DNA from: Roseomonas sp. 18066 | GTDB taxonomy: Bacteria > Pseudomonadota > Alphaproteobacteria > Acetobacterales > Acetobacteraceae | DNA length: 60,989 nucleotides | Assembly: GCF_902706185.1 (NCBI RefSeq) | Contig: NZ_CACSJM010000012.1 | Location: 1-60,989, forward strand | Direction: 5' to 3' | Shown here: piece by piece, positions 27,538-37,927 of the stretch | Numbering within the stretch: the stretch's first letter is position 1 | Layout: each line of letters begins with the position of its first letter | The notes under the pieces: generated by a model | What the model saw: the letters and a program-made list of their open reading frames with translations, nothing else | Databases searched by the model: none | What the model was told of the DNA's origin: nothing | Translations under genes and position numbers: made by a program

Positions 27538-29520
27538 CTACTCCGCCACCCCGCCCAGCTGCGGGAAACGCCTGATCAGGTCAGCGAAGATCGCCTCCAG
27601 CTGCGCGCCGGGCGAGGCCCCGCCATGCTCGCCGGCCTCGACCGCGGTGAAGATCGCCTTCTTCACCCAATGCCGCCAGGTGACCGCGGTGCCTGCCAGC
27701 AGCCGCGTCAGCACGGCATAGCGCTCGGCGCTCCACACCACCTCGAAGGCGGCGCGGCCGGGCCCATAGTCGAACAGCGCGGCCGCGGTCCGCGGCACGG
27801 CGCGCAGCCCGGCGGTCGCCTGCGCATCGACGATGCCGTCGCGCAGCACGACGCCATAGCCCATCTCCGCCTGCGCCTCGGAGACCAGCCCCGCCGCCAC
27901 GTCGCGCGCCACCAGCGCCGGATCGCGCGCGAAGGCGTCGCCCCAGCCGCCGGCGCCGGGGCCGGTGACGCGGATCACGTCGCCCGGCTGGCACAGCACC
28001 ACGTCGCGATTGCCGAGCTCCTCCGGCGCCACGCCATCGGGGTTGCGGGTGAAGCGTGAATTGGCCCCTGCCCCGCCGCCGCGCAGCCCCCAGCAGCCGA
28101 AGCGCGTGCGGTCGCGGTTGCGCGCGGTGATCATGGTCTGCGGCGCCGAGACCGAGAATTCCATGAACACCGCAGCACCACCGCGCCGCAGCCCGGGCCC
28201 GCCGCTGTCGCGCGCCAGGCCATAGCCGTTGAAAAGGACATTGACCTCCGCTTCGTTGATCTCGACGGGCGTGTTCTTCAGGAAGCTGGAATTGGCGCCG
28301 CAGCCATCCATGCCGTCATGCGCCGGCTCGCCGCCCGCGCCGCCGCCCACCGGCCCGATGGAGGCCATGATCGGCCGCCCGCGCCGGTCCATGGTGCGGA
28401 CATTCATGATGGTCATGCCCGCCGCCGGCGAGGCCGGCATCCGCTCCGGCAGCGCCTTGGCGAAGACGCCGAGCGTCGCCACCTGCGTCACCGAGCAGGT
28501 CAGGCTGCGCATGCCGACGGCCGCCGGCGGCAGCGGATTGACCACGGTGCCGACCGGCAGCACGGCCGTCGCCACCCGCAGCAAGCCGGCATTCAAGGTC
28601 AGGCTGCGATCCAGCGAATAGAGCACATAGCCGAGGCCCACCATCACCAGCACATGCCGCTCGCGCCCGCCGGTCGGCATGTTCAGCGAGGAGACCAGCT
28701 GCGGGTCGCTGCCGGTATAGTCGAGCACCAGCTCATCCCCGCGCACGCGCAGCGTGATATGGATGCGGCAGGGCGGGCCGCCTTCGCTGTCCTCGTCGGC
28801 GAACTCGCTGTGCTCGTAGTCGCCATCGGGGATGGCCGCGACGATGCGCCGCGCCTGCGCCTCGGCATAGTCGAGCAGGTCGGCGATGCCGTCGCGAAAC
28901 GCCTGCAGCCCGAAGCGCGCGACGATCTCCTTGACCTTGCGCTCGCCGACGGCCAGCGACGCGATCTGCGCGTTCAGGTCGCCCCAGTTCTGCTCCGGCA
29001 GGCGGACATTGACCGCCATCAGCCGCAGCAGCTCCTCGTTGAACACGCCCTCGCGCAGCAGCTTGCAGGGCGGGATGCGCAGGCCTTCCTGCTGGATCTC
29101 CGTCAATGTGCGCGACAGGGTGGCGGGCACGGCGCCGCCCATGTCGGTGTTGTGGATATGGCCGGCGACAAAGCAGACCAGCTGCCCCTCGACGAAGACC
29201 GGCTTCCAGATATGGATGTCCGGCGTGTGCGTGGCCACCGACCCGCTATAGGGATCGTTGGTGATGCAGACATCGCCTTCGCGATAATCCTCGATCAACC
29301 GGATCGCCGGGCCATAGTCCAGCCCGATATACCAGGTGGCGCCCAGCGTCTTCGGCGAGGCGAAGGTCACGCCATCCGGCGTCAGCAGCCCGCAGGAAAA
29401 ATCCTCGGTCTCCTTGACGAAGGTGGAATGCGCGGTGCGCATCAGCGTGTAGGCCATGGCCTCCGCCGCCGCGGCGGCATAGTCGGCCAGGATCTGCAAC
29501 GACAGCCGATCGGTCTTCAT
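27538..29520 (-). CDS. hyuB: Hydantoinase B / oxoprolinase-type subunit (pair 1)
   Basis: Predicted 660-residue catalytic-partner subunit of an ATP-dependent cyclic-amide hydrolase (HyuB, the B half of 5-oxoprolinase; also related to N-methylhydantoinase and acetone/acetophenone carboxylase subunits). Family marks: [59 protein letters not shown], and [14 protein letters not shown] near the C-terminus. The start overlaps the hyuA stop by four bases (ATGA), the usual A-B coupling. It is the last gene of the long minus-strand block and is convergent with the GNAT gene. Confidence 0.93.
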   Translation of the reverse strand: MKTDRLSLQILADYAAAAAEAMAYTLMRTAHSTFVKETEDFSCGLLTPDGVTFASPKTLGATWYIGLDYGPAIRLIEDYREGDVCITNDPYSGSVATHTPDIHIWKPVFVEGQLVCFVAGHIHNTDMGGAVPATLSRTLTEIQQEGLRIPPCKLLREGVFNEELLRLMAVNVRLPEQNWGDLNAQIASLAVGERKVKEIVARFGLQAFRDGIADLLDYAEAQARRIVAAIPDGDYEHSEFADEDSEGGPPCRIHITLRVRGDELVLDYTGSDPQLVSSLNMPTGGRERHVLVMVGLGYVLYSLDRSLTLNAGLLRVATAVLPVGTVVNPLPPAAVGMRSLTCSVTQVATLGVFAKALPERMPASPAAGMTIMNVRTMDRRGRPIMASIGPVGGGAGGEPAHDGMDGCGANSSFLKNTPVEINEAEVNVLFNGYGLARDSGGPGLRRGGAAVFMEFSVSAPQTMITARNRDRTRFGCWGLRGGGAGANSRFTRNPDGVAPEELGNRDVVLCQPGDVIRVTGPGAGGWGDAFARDPALVARDVAAGLVSEAQAEMGYGVVLRDGIVDAQATAGLRAVPRTAAALFDYGPGRAAFEVVWSAERYAVLTRLLAGTAVTWRHWVKKAIFTAVEAGEHGGASPGAQLEAIFADLIRRFPQLGGVAE

Positions 29521-31559
29521 GCCGCGCGCTCCCCCACCGTGATGCGCAGATTGCCCAGCTCATCCACCCGCACCGTGCAGCCCGGCGGCACCACGGTGGT
29601 GCAGTCGTCCTGCGCGATCACCGCGGGTCCTGGGAAAGCATGGCCGGCGCGCAGGTCGCGCCGATGGTGCAGCGGCACGCGCCGCATCGCGCCATCCAGC
29701 CAGGCCTCGATGCTGGCCGAGGGCACCGCCTCACCGTCGGCGGCCGGCAGCCGCGGCAGCACCGGCTTCGGCGTGTCGCCCTGCGCCACCAGCCGCAGGT
29801 TGATCAGCTGCACCGCCGCCTTGCGGTCTGCATGGCCGAACAGCGCGGCATGGCGGTCGTGGAACGCCTCGCGCAGCGCGGCAAGATTTCCCGCCGCGAT
29901 CCAGGCCGCCTGCAGCGGCACCTCGATCTCGAAGGATTGCCCCTGGTAGCGCATATCGGCGGTGACCAGGGTGTCGCCCGCGGCGCCTTCGCCCTCCAGC
30001 CAGGCGCGGCCCTGCGCCTGCAGCGCGACCAGCGTCTCCTGCAGCACCGGCACCGTGGCTGCATCGAGATCGCTGTAGATGGTCCGGATGAAATCGTTCT
30101 TCAGGTCGGCGACCAGGCCGCCCAGCGCGCTGAGCACGCCCGGCGTCGGCGGCACCAGCACCTCCGCCATGCCCAGGCTGCGCGCCAGCATCGGCGCCAG
30201 CATCGGACCGGCGCCGCCGAAGGCGATCAGCGTGAACTCGCGCGGATCGATGCCGAAACGCGAGACCAACGCGCTGATGCCCGTATACATGCCGGAGACG
30301 CAGATCTGCTGCACCGCCTCGGCCACCGGCTCGATATCGGCGCCGAGCTTCTGCGCCAGCGTCGCGAAAGCCGCGCGTGCCGCGACGATGTCGACGCGCA
30401 CGGCATTGTAGCCGAGCTCGCTGGCGCCGATCAGGCCGCAGGCGACGAAGCTGTCGGTCACCGTGGGCTTCTGCCCGCCGCGCCCGTAGCAGACCGGCCC
30501 CGGGCTGGAGCCGGCGCTCTCCGGCCCGACCTTCAGCACGCCGAGACTATCGACCCAGGCGACCGAGCCGCCGCCCTCGCCGATCGAGCTGACCGAGACG
30601 GAGGGTATATAGATCTGGAACTCGCCGATGGTCTCGCCGACGCCATATTGCGGCTGGCCGTCGATGATCAGCGCGACGTCCGCGCTGGTGCCACCGATGT
30701 CGAGCGACAGTGCCTTCTTCAAGCCGGCACTGCGGGCAACGAAGGCGGCGCCGATCACGCCGGACGCCGTGCCCGACAGGATCATCTGGATGCAGTCGGC
30801 CTTGCCCTGCTCGGCCGCCATGACCCCGCCATTCGACTTGGTGATGCGCGGCTCGGGCGCGACGCCGGCATTCTTCAGCGCCTGCTGCAGCGAGGTCAGG
30901 TAGTGGGCGACGCGCGGCTGCACATAACCGCCGACGACGGCCGTCACCGTGCGCTCGTATTCGCGGATGATCGGCCAGGTCTCGCAGGAGAGGAAGACCG
31001 GCAGTTCGGGCGCCGCCTCGGCCAGGATCGCCTTGACCGCCTGCTCATGCGCGGGGTTGCGATAGCTGTGCAGCAGCGAGACCACCAGCGCCTCGCAGCC
31101 CGTCGCCTGGGCGCGCTGCAACGCCGCCAGCACCGAGGCGCGATCCACGGCGCGAAGCTCCGCACCATCCGGCCCGATGCGGCCGCCGATGCCGAAGACG
31201 CGCTCGCGCGGCACCAGCGGGTCCGGCCGGCGCGAGAACAGGTCGTACATGTCGGCGATCTTCAGCCGCGCCAGCTCGAGGACGTCGACAAAGCCCTCGG
31301 TGGTGATCAGGCCGAGGCGCAATCCGCGCCGCTGGATCACCGCGTTTACGCCGACCGTGGTGCCATGGGTGAAATAGCTGATCGCCGAGGGCGGAATGCC
31401 ATGTCGCGCCTCGAGCTGGCGCAGGCCTTCCATCACCTCCTGCCCTGGCTGGTCGGGCCGGCTGAACACCTTCAGCGCGCGGACGCTGCCATCGGCCTCG
31501 TCCAGCACAGCGAAGTCGGTGAAAGAGCCGCCGATATCGACGCCGACGCGGATGCCCAT
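29517..31559 (-). CDS. hyuA: Hydantoinase A / oxoprolinase-type ATPase subunit (pair 1)
   Basis: Predicted 680-residue subunit with an actin-like ATPase fold that activates the substrate lactam or imide with ATP. Phosphate-1 motif VGVDIGGSFTDFAV lies at the N-terminus; FTHGTTVGVNAVI, SLDIGGTSADVALI and IAFGGAGPMLAPMLARSLG are the other family hallmarks. GGAGG seven bases upstream gives a strong ribosome-binding site. It lies 129 bp downstream of the M20 gene, so it may be in the same operon or have its own weak promoter. The gene order is A then B, opposite to the second pair. Confidence 0.93.
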   Translation of the reverse strand: MGIRVGVDIGGSFTDFAVLDEADGSVRALKVFSRPDQPGQEVMEGLRQLEARHGIPPSAISYFTHGTTVGVNAVIQRRGLRLGLITTEGFVDVLELARLKIADMYDLFSRRPDPLVPRERVFGIGGRIGPDGAELRAVDRASVLAALQRAQATGCEALVVSLLHSYRNPAHEQAVKAILAEAAPELPVFLSCETWPIIREYERTVTAVVGGYVQPRVAHYLTSLQQALKNAGVAPEPRITKSNGGVMAAEQGKADCIQMILSGTASGVIGAAFVARSAGLKKALSLDIGGTSADVALIIDGQPQYGVGETIGEFQIYIPSVSVSSIGEGGGSVAWVDSLGVLKVGPESAGSSPGPVCYGRGGQKPTVTDSFVACGLIGASELGYNAVRVDIVAARAAFATLAQKLGADIEPVAEAVQQICVSGMYTGISALVSRFGIDPREFTLIAFGGAGPMLAPMLARSLGMAEVLVPPTPGVLSALGGLVADLKNDFIRTIYSDLDAATVPVLQETLVALQAQGRAWLEGEGAAGDTLVTADMRYQGQSFEIEVPLQAAWIAAGNLAALREAFHDRHAALFGHADRKAAVQLINLRLVAQGDTPKPVLPRLPAADGEAVPSASIEAWLDGAMRRVPLHHRRDLRAGHAFPGPAVIAQDDCTTVVPPGCTVRVDELGNLRITVGERAA

Positions 31560-31688
31560 CTCAGCCCTCCCCTTCCGGTGACGTGGCAGGAGGAGGTATC
31601 GCTGCAGGCATCCGGCAGTCCTTTCGCATCCAGGGCGCGGAACGCTACACCGCGGTTCCGGCGGCGCGCAAGTCGCCGCCGGATCGCG

Positions 31689-33083
31689 TCAGCGCTGCGG
31701 CCAAGGCTGCTCGCCCAGATCCCAGAACAGGCCGGCGGCGATCTCCAGCCCTTCGCGCATCAGCGGCAGCAGCGCATGCTCGTTCGGCGCATGCTGCGAG
31801 CAGCCGCTGTAGGAATGCGGGATATAGACGGTGGGCAGGCCCAGCGTGATGGCGAAGCTGTCATTCGGCAGCGAGCCGCCAGCATTGGGGATGATCATCG
31901 GCGCCTTGCCCACGCTGCGCTCGATCGAGGCGGCGACCATTGTCGGCCAGGGCCCTTCCGGATCCATCCGCGTCGCCGCCCAGTCGGCGCCTTCCTTGAT
32001 CTCCACGACCTCGACATCGTCGAAGCCCTGCGCCGCGAGATGCGCGCGAATGGCGGGCACGAAGCTCTCCACCGGACGATCGACGGTGTAGCGGATCTGG
32101 CAGCGCGCGAAGGCTTCCGGCGGCACCGCATTGACCGGCGCCAGCGGATTGCCGGTGCTGAAGGCCAGTACCTCGAAGGTGTTCCAGCTGAAGACCTTCT
32201 CCGCCGCGGACAGGCCGGGCTCGCCCCACCAATGGTTGATCTCGGGCCCGGTGGCGCCGCCATCGACACGGCATTTCGCCAGCGCCCGGCGGATGCTGTC
32301 GGGAATCGCCTCCGGCACCAGGTCGCGCACCAGCACCTTGCCGTCACGATCGATGATGCTGGCCAAAGCATGCGCCAGGCGCACGCCGGGATTGGCCAGC
32401 AGCCCGCCCCAATTGCCGGAATGATGCCCGCCTTCGCGGTAGCGCACGCGCAGGTCGAAGCTGATGGCGCCGCGCGTGCCGAGGCTGAGCGTCGGCACCT
32501 CCGGCACCAGCCGCGGCCCGTCGGAGGCGATCAGCACATCCGCCGCCAGTTCTTCGCGATGCGCGGCGCAGAACTCGTTGATGCCGGGCGAGCCGACCTC
32601 CTCGCTGGTCTCCAGCAGCACCACGACATTGTAGCCGAGCTTGCCGCGGATCTGCCGCACCACATCGAGCGCCGCGAGATTGCCGGTGAACTGGCCTTTG
32701 TTGTCGACGATGCCGCGGCCATAAAGGCGCTCGCCGCGCTGCGTCATCACCCAGGGCGACAGGCCTTCGAGCCAGTCGCCGTCCATGCCGAGCACCGTGT
32801 CGCCATGGCCATAGGTCAGCAGCGTCGGCAGCGCCGGATCCTCGATGCGGCGGCCGATCAGGAAGGGACCACCCTTCCCCATCGGATTCGCATGCACGCT
32901 GCAGGCGAAGCCCATGCGCTCAAGGTCCGGCGCGATTTCCTGCTGCAGATAGGCCCAAAGATGCGGACCGCTCGCAGGGTCCTGGCTGGCGGTCGGATAG
33001 GCCACGCGCCGGGCGAGAACCTCCAGCAGCGACCCGTCGTCGAGCAAGGCGCGCGCGGCGGCAATGGCGGCGTCACGGCTCAT
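31689..33083 (-). CDS. M20-family metallo-amidohydrolase / peptidase
   Basis: Predicted 464-residue zinc enzyme of the ArgE/DapE/carboxypeptidase G2 group, which cleaves amide bonds of acylated or carbamoylated amino acids and short peptides. Metal and catalytic residues are present: His93/Asp95 in YGHGDTV, Asp127 in GRGIVDNKGQ, Glu161/Glu162 in ETSEEVGS, Asp189 in the ASDGPR segment, and the final His in SQHAPNEHALL. The start overlaps the hyuA stop (ATGA) with GGAG eight bases upstream, so it is coupled to the hydantoinase pair. In this context it could hydrolyse the N-carbamoyl or open-chain product made by the hydantoinase. A dipeptidase role for transported peptides is the alternative. 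Confidence 0.9.
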   Translation of the reverse strand: MSRDAAIAAARALLDDGSLLEVLARRVAYPTASQDPASGPHLWAYLQQEIAPDLERMGFACSVHANPMGKGGPFLIGRRIEDPALPTLLTYGHGDTVLGMDGDWLEGLSPWVMTQRGERLYGRGIVDNKGQFTGNLAALDVVRQIRGKLGYNVVVLLETSEEVGSPGINEFCAAHREELAADVLIASDGPRLVPEVPTLSLGTRGAISFDLRVRYREGGHHSGNWGGLLANPGVRLAHALASIIDRDGKVLVRDLVPEAIPDSIRRALAKCRVDGGATGPEINHWWGEPGLSAAEKVFSWNTFEVLAFSTGNPLAPVNAVPPEAFARCQIRYTVDRPVESFVPAIRAHLAAQGFDDVEVVEIKEGADWAATRMDPEGPWPTMVAASIERSVGKAPMIIPNAGGSLPNDSFAITLGLPTVYIPHSYSGCSQHAPNEHALLPLMREGLEIAAGLFWDLGEQPWPQR

Positions 33084-35143
33084 CTGTCTTCTCCCCCTGT
33101 CGGCTTGCGGCGCAGGATCAGCGCGCCGGAGCCATGCATCTCGCCCATCCAGCCGGGCGGCACAAGGGTGGTGGCGTCAAGCTGGGTGACGATGGCGGGG
33201 CCGGCGAAGCGATCGCCGGCGCCGAGCGTGGTGCGGTCATACAGCGCCGCCTGCTGCTCGCCATCGGGGAAGCGCACCGCATGCTGGCCGACGGGCTGCG
33301 CACCCTTGCCCTCCGGCAGCGTGGTGGTGATGCGGCCGGCCAGGGCGCCGGTGGCCTCCAGCCGCAGCGTCACCAACTCCACTGCCGCATCGGGCAGGTC
33401 GAAGCCGTAGAGCGCGCGATGCTGCGCGGCAAAACCCGAGGCTGTCGCTGGCATGTCGCCCGCCCAGGCGACCGCGAGCTCGCCGCCCTGCCCGGCATAG
33501 CGCAGCAACGCCATGCGGCGCGTCGCGCGAGCGGCGTCGGGCACTTCTTCCTCGGCGAACCAGGCCAGCGCCTCGGCTTCGAGCCCGGCATAGGCGGCAT
33601 CGATCGCTTCCAGCGCGGGGGCCGCCGCATTGTGCAGGCTGCGGCTGAACTCCGCCTTCAGGTCAGCGGCGAGCAGGCCCTGAGCGCAAAGCACGCCGGG
33701 CGATGACGGCACCAGCACGGTGCGGATGCCGAGAAGATCGGCCAGGGCACAGCCATGCAGCGGACCGGCGCCGCCGAAGGGGACGAGCGCGAAGTCGCGC
33801 GGATCGTGGCCGCGCTCGACCGAGACGACGCGCACGGCGCCGACCATGTTGCTGTCGGCGATGGCCAGGATGCCGCGCGCCGCTGCCTCCAGCGACAGGC
33901 CGAGCGGTGTCGCGGCATTCTCTTCCAGCGCCTGCGCCGCCGCCGCGACGTCGAGCTGCATGCGACCACCCAGCAGGCTTGGCGGCAGATGGCCGAGCAC
34001 GACATGCGCATCGGTCACCGTCGCCTGCCGCCCGCCACGGCCATAGCAGGCCGGGCCCGGCGTGGCGCCGGCGCTTTGCGGACCCACGGCCAGCGCGCCG
34101 GCCGGCGTGACGCGCGCCAGCGAGCCACCGCCGGCGCCGATCGTCACCATGTCGACCATCGGCAGCGGCAAGGGCCAGTCGCCGACCTTGCCTTTCTGCG
34201 TCAACGAAATCTCGCCCGACTTCATCAGGCAGATATCGGCGCTGGTGCCGCCGATATCGACCGTGATGATGTCCGGGAAGCCCGCCGCCGCGGCGATGGC
34301 GCGGGCGCCGACGACACCCGCGGCAGGCCCCGACAACGCGGTGACGGCGGGGGCGCGGCGGATGGCGGCGGCACCGGCGACGCCGCCATTCGACTTCATC
34401 AGCAGCAGCGGTGCCGCGATCTTCTCCTCCGCCAGCCGCGCTTCCAGCCGGCCGACATAGGTGGAGACCGCGGGCATCACCTGCGCGTTCAGGATGGCAG
34501 CCAGGCTGCGCTCATATTCGCGCACCACCGGCAGCACCTCGGTCGAGGCGGTGACAGCGATGTCCGGCAGCGCGGCGCGCAGCGCGGCGGCGACGCGCTG
34601 CTCATGCGCCGGGTTGGTGAAGGCATGCAGCAGGCAGACGGCGACGGCCTGCACGCCGATGGCGCGGCAGGCGGCGATGGCGCGCTGCAGGCTGTCCTCG
34701 TCGAGCGCGACCAGCACGCTGCCATCGGCTGCGATGCGCTCGGCCACCTCGAAGACATGGGCCGGCGGCACCGGGCGCGCCGGCTTGATCCAGCTATAGA
34801 GATTGGCGCTGCGCGGAATGTCCTGGCGGCCGATCTCCAGCACATGGCGGAAGCCGGCGGTGGTGATCAGCGCGGTGGTCGCGCCCTTGCCTTCCAGGAT
34901 CAGGTTGGTCGCGACCGTCGTGCCATGCAGCACGCGGCCGATGCCATCGGCGGCGCGGCCCGCGGTGTCCAGCACCAGCTTCACGCCGGTGAGGAAAGCC
35001 TGCGACGGATCGGCCGGCGTGCTCGGCGTCTTCGCGGTCCAGGCCTCGCCGGTCGCCGCATCCTGCAGGGTGATGTCGGTGAAGGTGCCGCCGATATCGA
35101 CGGCGACCAGCAGGTCGCGCGGCAGCGTCTCAGTCGAGGACAT
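33080..35143 (-). CDS. hyuA: Hydantoinase A / oxoprolinase-type ATPase subunit (pair 2)
   Basis: Predicted 687-residue actin-like ATPase subunit. It has the phosphate-1 motif VAVDIGGTFTDITL near residue 12, LHGTTVATNLILEGKGA, TVDIGGTSADICL and LVPFGGAGPLHGCALADLLG. I chose the internal ATG because GGGAG lies nine bases upstream and the ATP motif follows directly; it overlaps the end of hyuB by 14 bases. Its stop overlaps the M20 start. It is clearly distinct from the pair-1 HyuA (about 680 residues, different loops), so the two pairs are not a recent duplication. Confidence 0.93.
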   Translation of the reverse strand: MSSTETLPRDLLVAVDIGGTFTDITLQDAATGEAWTAKTPSTPADPSQAFLTGVKLVLDTAGRAADGIGRVLHGTTVATNLILEGKGATTALITTAGFRHVLEIGRQDIPRSANLYSWIKPARPVPPAHVFEVAERIAADGSVLVALDEDSLQRAIAACRAIGVQAVAVCLLHAFTNPAHEQRVAAALRAALPDIAVTASTEVLPVVREYERSLAAILNAQVMPAVSTYVGRLEARLAEEKIAAPLLLMKSNGGVAGAAAIRRAPAVTALSGPAAGVVGARAIAAAAGFPDIITVDIGGTSADICLMKSGEISLTQKGKVGDWPLPLPMVDMVTIGAGGGSLARVTPAGALAVGPQSAGATPGPACYGRGGRQATVTDAHVVLGHLPPSLLGGRMQLDVAAAAQALEENAATPLGLSLEAAARGILAIADSNMVGAVRVVSVERGHDPRDFALVPFGGAGPLHGCALADLLGIRTVLVPSSPGVLCAQGLLAADLKAEFSRSLHNAAAPALEAIDAAYAGLEAEALAWFAEEEVPDAARATRRMALLRYAGQGGELAVAWAGDMPATASGFAAQHRALYGFDLPDAAVELVTLRLEATGALAGRITTTLPEGKGAQPVGQHAVRFPDGEQQAALYDRTTLGAGDRFAGPAIVTQLDATTLVPPGWMGEMHGSGALILRRKPTGGEDR

Positions 35144-36902
35144 TGGTGTAGCTCCCGCGATGGAAGGCGAGGGTTGCGGGACGATCGGCGCGCCGCGCCG
35201 CGGTGGCCTCGGCATCGACGGCATCGTCGCGCAGGACGACACCATAGTCGCGCGCGGCGGCCTCGGCGCCGACCATGCCGCCGAGCACATCCTGCAGCAC
35301 CAGCGCGGCCGGACGGTCATAGGGATGGCCGCGACCGCCGCCGCCGCCGGTCTCGATGCGCAGCACATCGCCGCGCTTCAGCCGGTTGCCGTCGGACAGC
35401 GGGTTCAGCACCTGCTCGCGCGCCGTTCCGGGATTGACGGTGACGCGGCCGGGGCCGGCGGCCAGCCCGCCATCGGCGCCCCAGGGCGGGTTCTGCACAC
35501 CGTCGATGCGCACGGCGAGCATGGCCTCGTCGGCCATCACCTCGTATTCGCGCACCACGCCGCAGCCGCCGCGGAAGCGCCCGGCGCCGCCGCTGTCGCG
35601 GTTCAGCGCGTAGTGGCGCAACCGCACGGGATATTCCAGCTCGAGGAATTCCACCGGGTAGTTTTCCTGCGCGACGAAATAGACCGCGTCGATGCCATCG
35701 GCATCGGGACGCGCGCCATAGCCGACGCCGATGCCGTCGCTCATCAGGAAATTCTTCCCGCCCGCCGAGCCGCGCAGCAGGATGATGACATAGGCGGAAT
35801 GCGCGGCGGGCGCCTTGCCGCCGGCGACGGCGACCAGCCCGTTCAGCGCCGCCAGCAGCCGCATCATGGTCAGGCCGCGCATGCCCAGCGGCGCCGGGAA
35901 GCGTGGCTGCAGCAGCGATCCCTCGCGCAGCCGCACCTCGTCCAGCGCGCGGGAGCAGCCAGCATTGACCACCTGCGTCGGATCGCCGCCGAGGAAGGAC
36001 AGGCCCAGCGCCATGCCGGGCACATCCGGGTTCATCAGGAAATTCACCGGGCCGGGCGACTGGTCGTCGGTCTCGGTGGCGTCGAGGATGAAGCGGTCAT
36101 CCTCGGTGCGGGTCAGCGCCAGGCGGATGCGGAAGGGGCCATTGCCGTGGCCGTCGCTGTCGATGCGATCGGTGAAGCGATGCGTCCCCACCGCGAAGGT
36201 CTTCTTCAGGTGCTCGCGCACGGTGGCTTCAGTGCGGGCCAGCAGCTGCGACAGCGCATCGGACAGGACATCGGCGCCGAAGCGGGCGGCGATCTCGCCC
36301 AGCCGCGCCACGCCGAGCTCGACGCTGGCCATCAGCGCCCTGGTGTCGCCGCGCGACAGGCGCGGATAGCGCGAGTTGCGGTAGAATATCTCGAGCGCCG
36401 CGGTATTGACCTCGCCGGCGCGGATCAGCCGGGTCGGCGGGATGATGATGCCTTCCTGGAAGATGTCGGTGGTGTCGGGGCTGATCGAGCCCGGCCGCAG
36501 CCCGCCAATATCGGCGAAATGCGCCCAGCCCATGACGAAGCCGACGCGACGGCCCTCGAGGAAGACCGGCGCCAGGAAGACCTGGTCGTTGGAATGGCTG
36601 ACGGCGCCACGGCTTTCGTAGCAGTCGCTGTACCAGTAGAGGTCGCCCGGCCCCATCTCAGCCGCAGGGAAATGCTTGAAGACGGGGCCAGCGATGTCGC
36701 CGAAGACCGGCACGTTGGAGCCCACCGCCATCACGCCATCGGCGTCGAAGACGGCCGTGTAGAAGTCCTTCTTCTCGCGGATGAAGGCGGACATGGCGGT
36801 GCGCTCGATCAGCGCCTCCATCTCCGCCTGGGCGGCGCGGATGGCGCCGCGCAAAATTTCCAGCGTCACGGCGTCGCAGCGGCGCGGGGCCAGGCTGTCC
36901 AT
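35130..36902 (-). CDS. hyuB: Hydantoinase B / oxoprolinase-type subunit (pair 2)
   Basis: Predicted 590-residue HyuB subunit. Family marks: DAVTLEILRGAIRAAQAEME, ALIERTAMSAFIREKKDFYT, WYSDCYESRGAVSHSNDQVF, GWAHFADIGG, DATETDDQSPGPVNF, and RDSGGAGRFRGGCGVVREYE. I set the start at the ATG preceded by GGAGG seven bases upstream. An in-frame GTG at 36938, overlapping the upstream ABC ATPase stop, would give 602 residues. It is shorter than the pair-1 HyuB (660). It follows the dipeptide-type transporter genes directly, linking uptake with ring opening. Confidence 0.92.
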   Translation of the reverse strand: MDSLAPRRCDAVTLEILRGAIRAAQAEMEALIERTAMSAFIREKKDFYTAVFDADGVMAVGSNVPVFGDIAGPVFKHFPAAEMGPGDLYWYSDCYESRGAVSHSNDQVFLAPVFLEGRRVGFVMGWAHFADIGGLRPGSISPDTTDIFQEGIIIPPTRLIRAGEVNTAALEIFYRNSRYPRLSRGDTRALMASVELGVARLGEIAARFGADVLSDALSQLLARTEATVREHLKKTFAVGTHRFTDRIDSDGHGNGPFRIRLALTRTEDDRFILDATETDDQSPGPVNFLMNPDVPGMALGLSFLGGDPTQVVNAGCSRALDEVRLREGSLLQPRFPAPLGMRGLTMMRLLAALNGLVAVAGGKAPAAHSAYVIILLRGSAGGKNFLMSDGIGVGYGARPDADGIDAVYFVAQENYPVEFLELEYPVRLRHYALNRDSGGAGRFRGGCGVVREYEVMADEAMLAVRIDGVQNPPWGADGGLAAGPGRVTVNPGTAREQVLNPLSDGNRLKRGDVLRIETGGGGGRGHPYDRPAALVLQDVLGGMVGAEAAARDYGVVLRDDAVDAEATAARRADRPATLAFHRGSYTNVLD

Positions 36903-36934
36903 CGGCTTTCCTCCGGTCTTGGTCTTGCTGGCCG

Positions 36935-37927
36935 TCACGCGACGGGGGCCAGTTGTGTCGCCAGTTCCTGCCAGCGCCAGCAGGCGGTGGCATGCGTGCC
37001 CTGCTGCGTCAGCGGCGGATCCTGCGTCTTGCAGGCGGCCACGGCATGGGCGCAGCGCGGCGAGAAGGCGCAGCCGGGCGGCAGGCGCGCCGCGCTCGGC
37101 GGCTCGCCCTGCGGCACGGCGGCGGGCGGTCGGTTCTCCGGCTCCAGGCTCGGCGAGGCCGCCAGCAGCGCGCGGGTATAGGGGTGGCGCGGGTTGGAGA
37201 AAATCTCGGCGGCGGGGGCCTGCTCGACGACGCGGCCGAGATACATGATGGCGACGTTGTGACAGAAGCGCCGCACCACCGAGAGGTCGTGCGAGATGAA
37301 GATGTAGCTCAGCCCATAGCGCCGCTGCAGGTCACGCAGCAGGGTCAGCACCATGGCCTGCACCGACATGTCGAGGCCCGAGGTCGGCTCGTCCAGCACG
37401 ACGATGCGCGGCCGCAGCGCCAGGATTCGCGCCAGAGTCACGCGGCGCAGCTGGCCGCCAGAGAATTCATGCGGGTAGCGCGGCCGCGCCGTCGCGTCGA
37501 GGCCAACCGCGGCCAGCACCTCGTCGATGCGGGCGCGGCGCTCCTCGGCGCTGGCGACACCCTGGATGACCAGGGCTTCTTCCAGCGTGCGGCCGATATT
37601 CCACCAGGGGTCGAGCGCGGCGCCGGCATCCTGGTGCACGTAATGGATGGCGCCCCGCGCGGCGCGCGCCGCCCGTGGGTCCAACCCGCTGACCGTCGCG
37701 CCATCCAGAAGAATCTCGCCGCCGCTTTCGCGCTGCAGGCCGAGGATGGTGCGGCCCAGCGTCGTCTTGCCGCAGCCGGATTCACCGACGACGCCCAGGA
37801 TCTCGCCGGGCGCGAGCGTCAGGGAGACGCCGCGCACGGCGCGCACCGGCGGAATATCGGCGCGCAGCCAGCGCTTGCGGCCGCCGAGCGAGACGGACAG
37901 GTCGCGCAGTTGCAGCATCGTGGTCAT
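36935..37927 (-). CDS. dppF: Oligopeptide/dipeptide ABC transporter ATP-binding protein, DppF-like
   Basis: Predicted 330-residue cytosolic ATPase of a peptide/nickel-type importer. Walker A is GESGCGKTT, the signature is FSGGQLRR, Walker B is [12 protein letters not shown], and the switch His lies in ISHDLSV. The C-terminal oligopeptide-type extension [14 protein letters not shown] and a Cys-containing tail ([14 protein letters not shown]) fit the DppF/OppF family, where the Cys residues can hold an iron-sulfur cluster. The start overlaps the DppD-like gene stop by four bases. Note the signature Gln-Leu-Arg variation from the usual Gln-Arg-Gln. Confidence 0.94.
   Translation of the reverse strand: MTTMLQLRDLSVSLGGRKRWLRADIPPVRAVRGVSLTLAPGEILGVVGESGCGKTTLGRTILGLQRESGGEILLDGATVSGLDPRAARAARGAIHYVHQDAGAALDPWWNIGRTLEEALVIQGVASAEERRARIDEVLAAVGLDATARPRYPHEFSGGQLRRVTLARILALRPRIVVLDEPTSGLDMSVQAMVLTLLRDLQRRYGLSYIFISHDLSVVRRFCHNVAIMYLGRVVEQAPAAEIFSNPRHPYTRALLAASPSLEPENRPPAAVPQGEPPSAARLPPGCAFSPRCAHAVAACKTQDPPLTQQGTHATACWRWQELATQLAPVA

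Noticed and set aside
29640..33410. 1256-residue plus-strand open frame across the hydantoinase and M20 genes
   Set aside because: Composition is typical of an antisense shadow (Arg/Gln/His/Asp-rich, no motifs), and it crosses several clear minus-strand genes and their boundaries.
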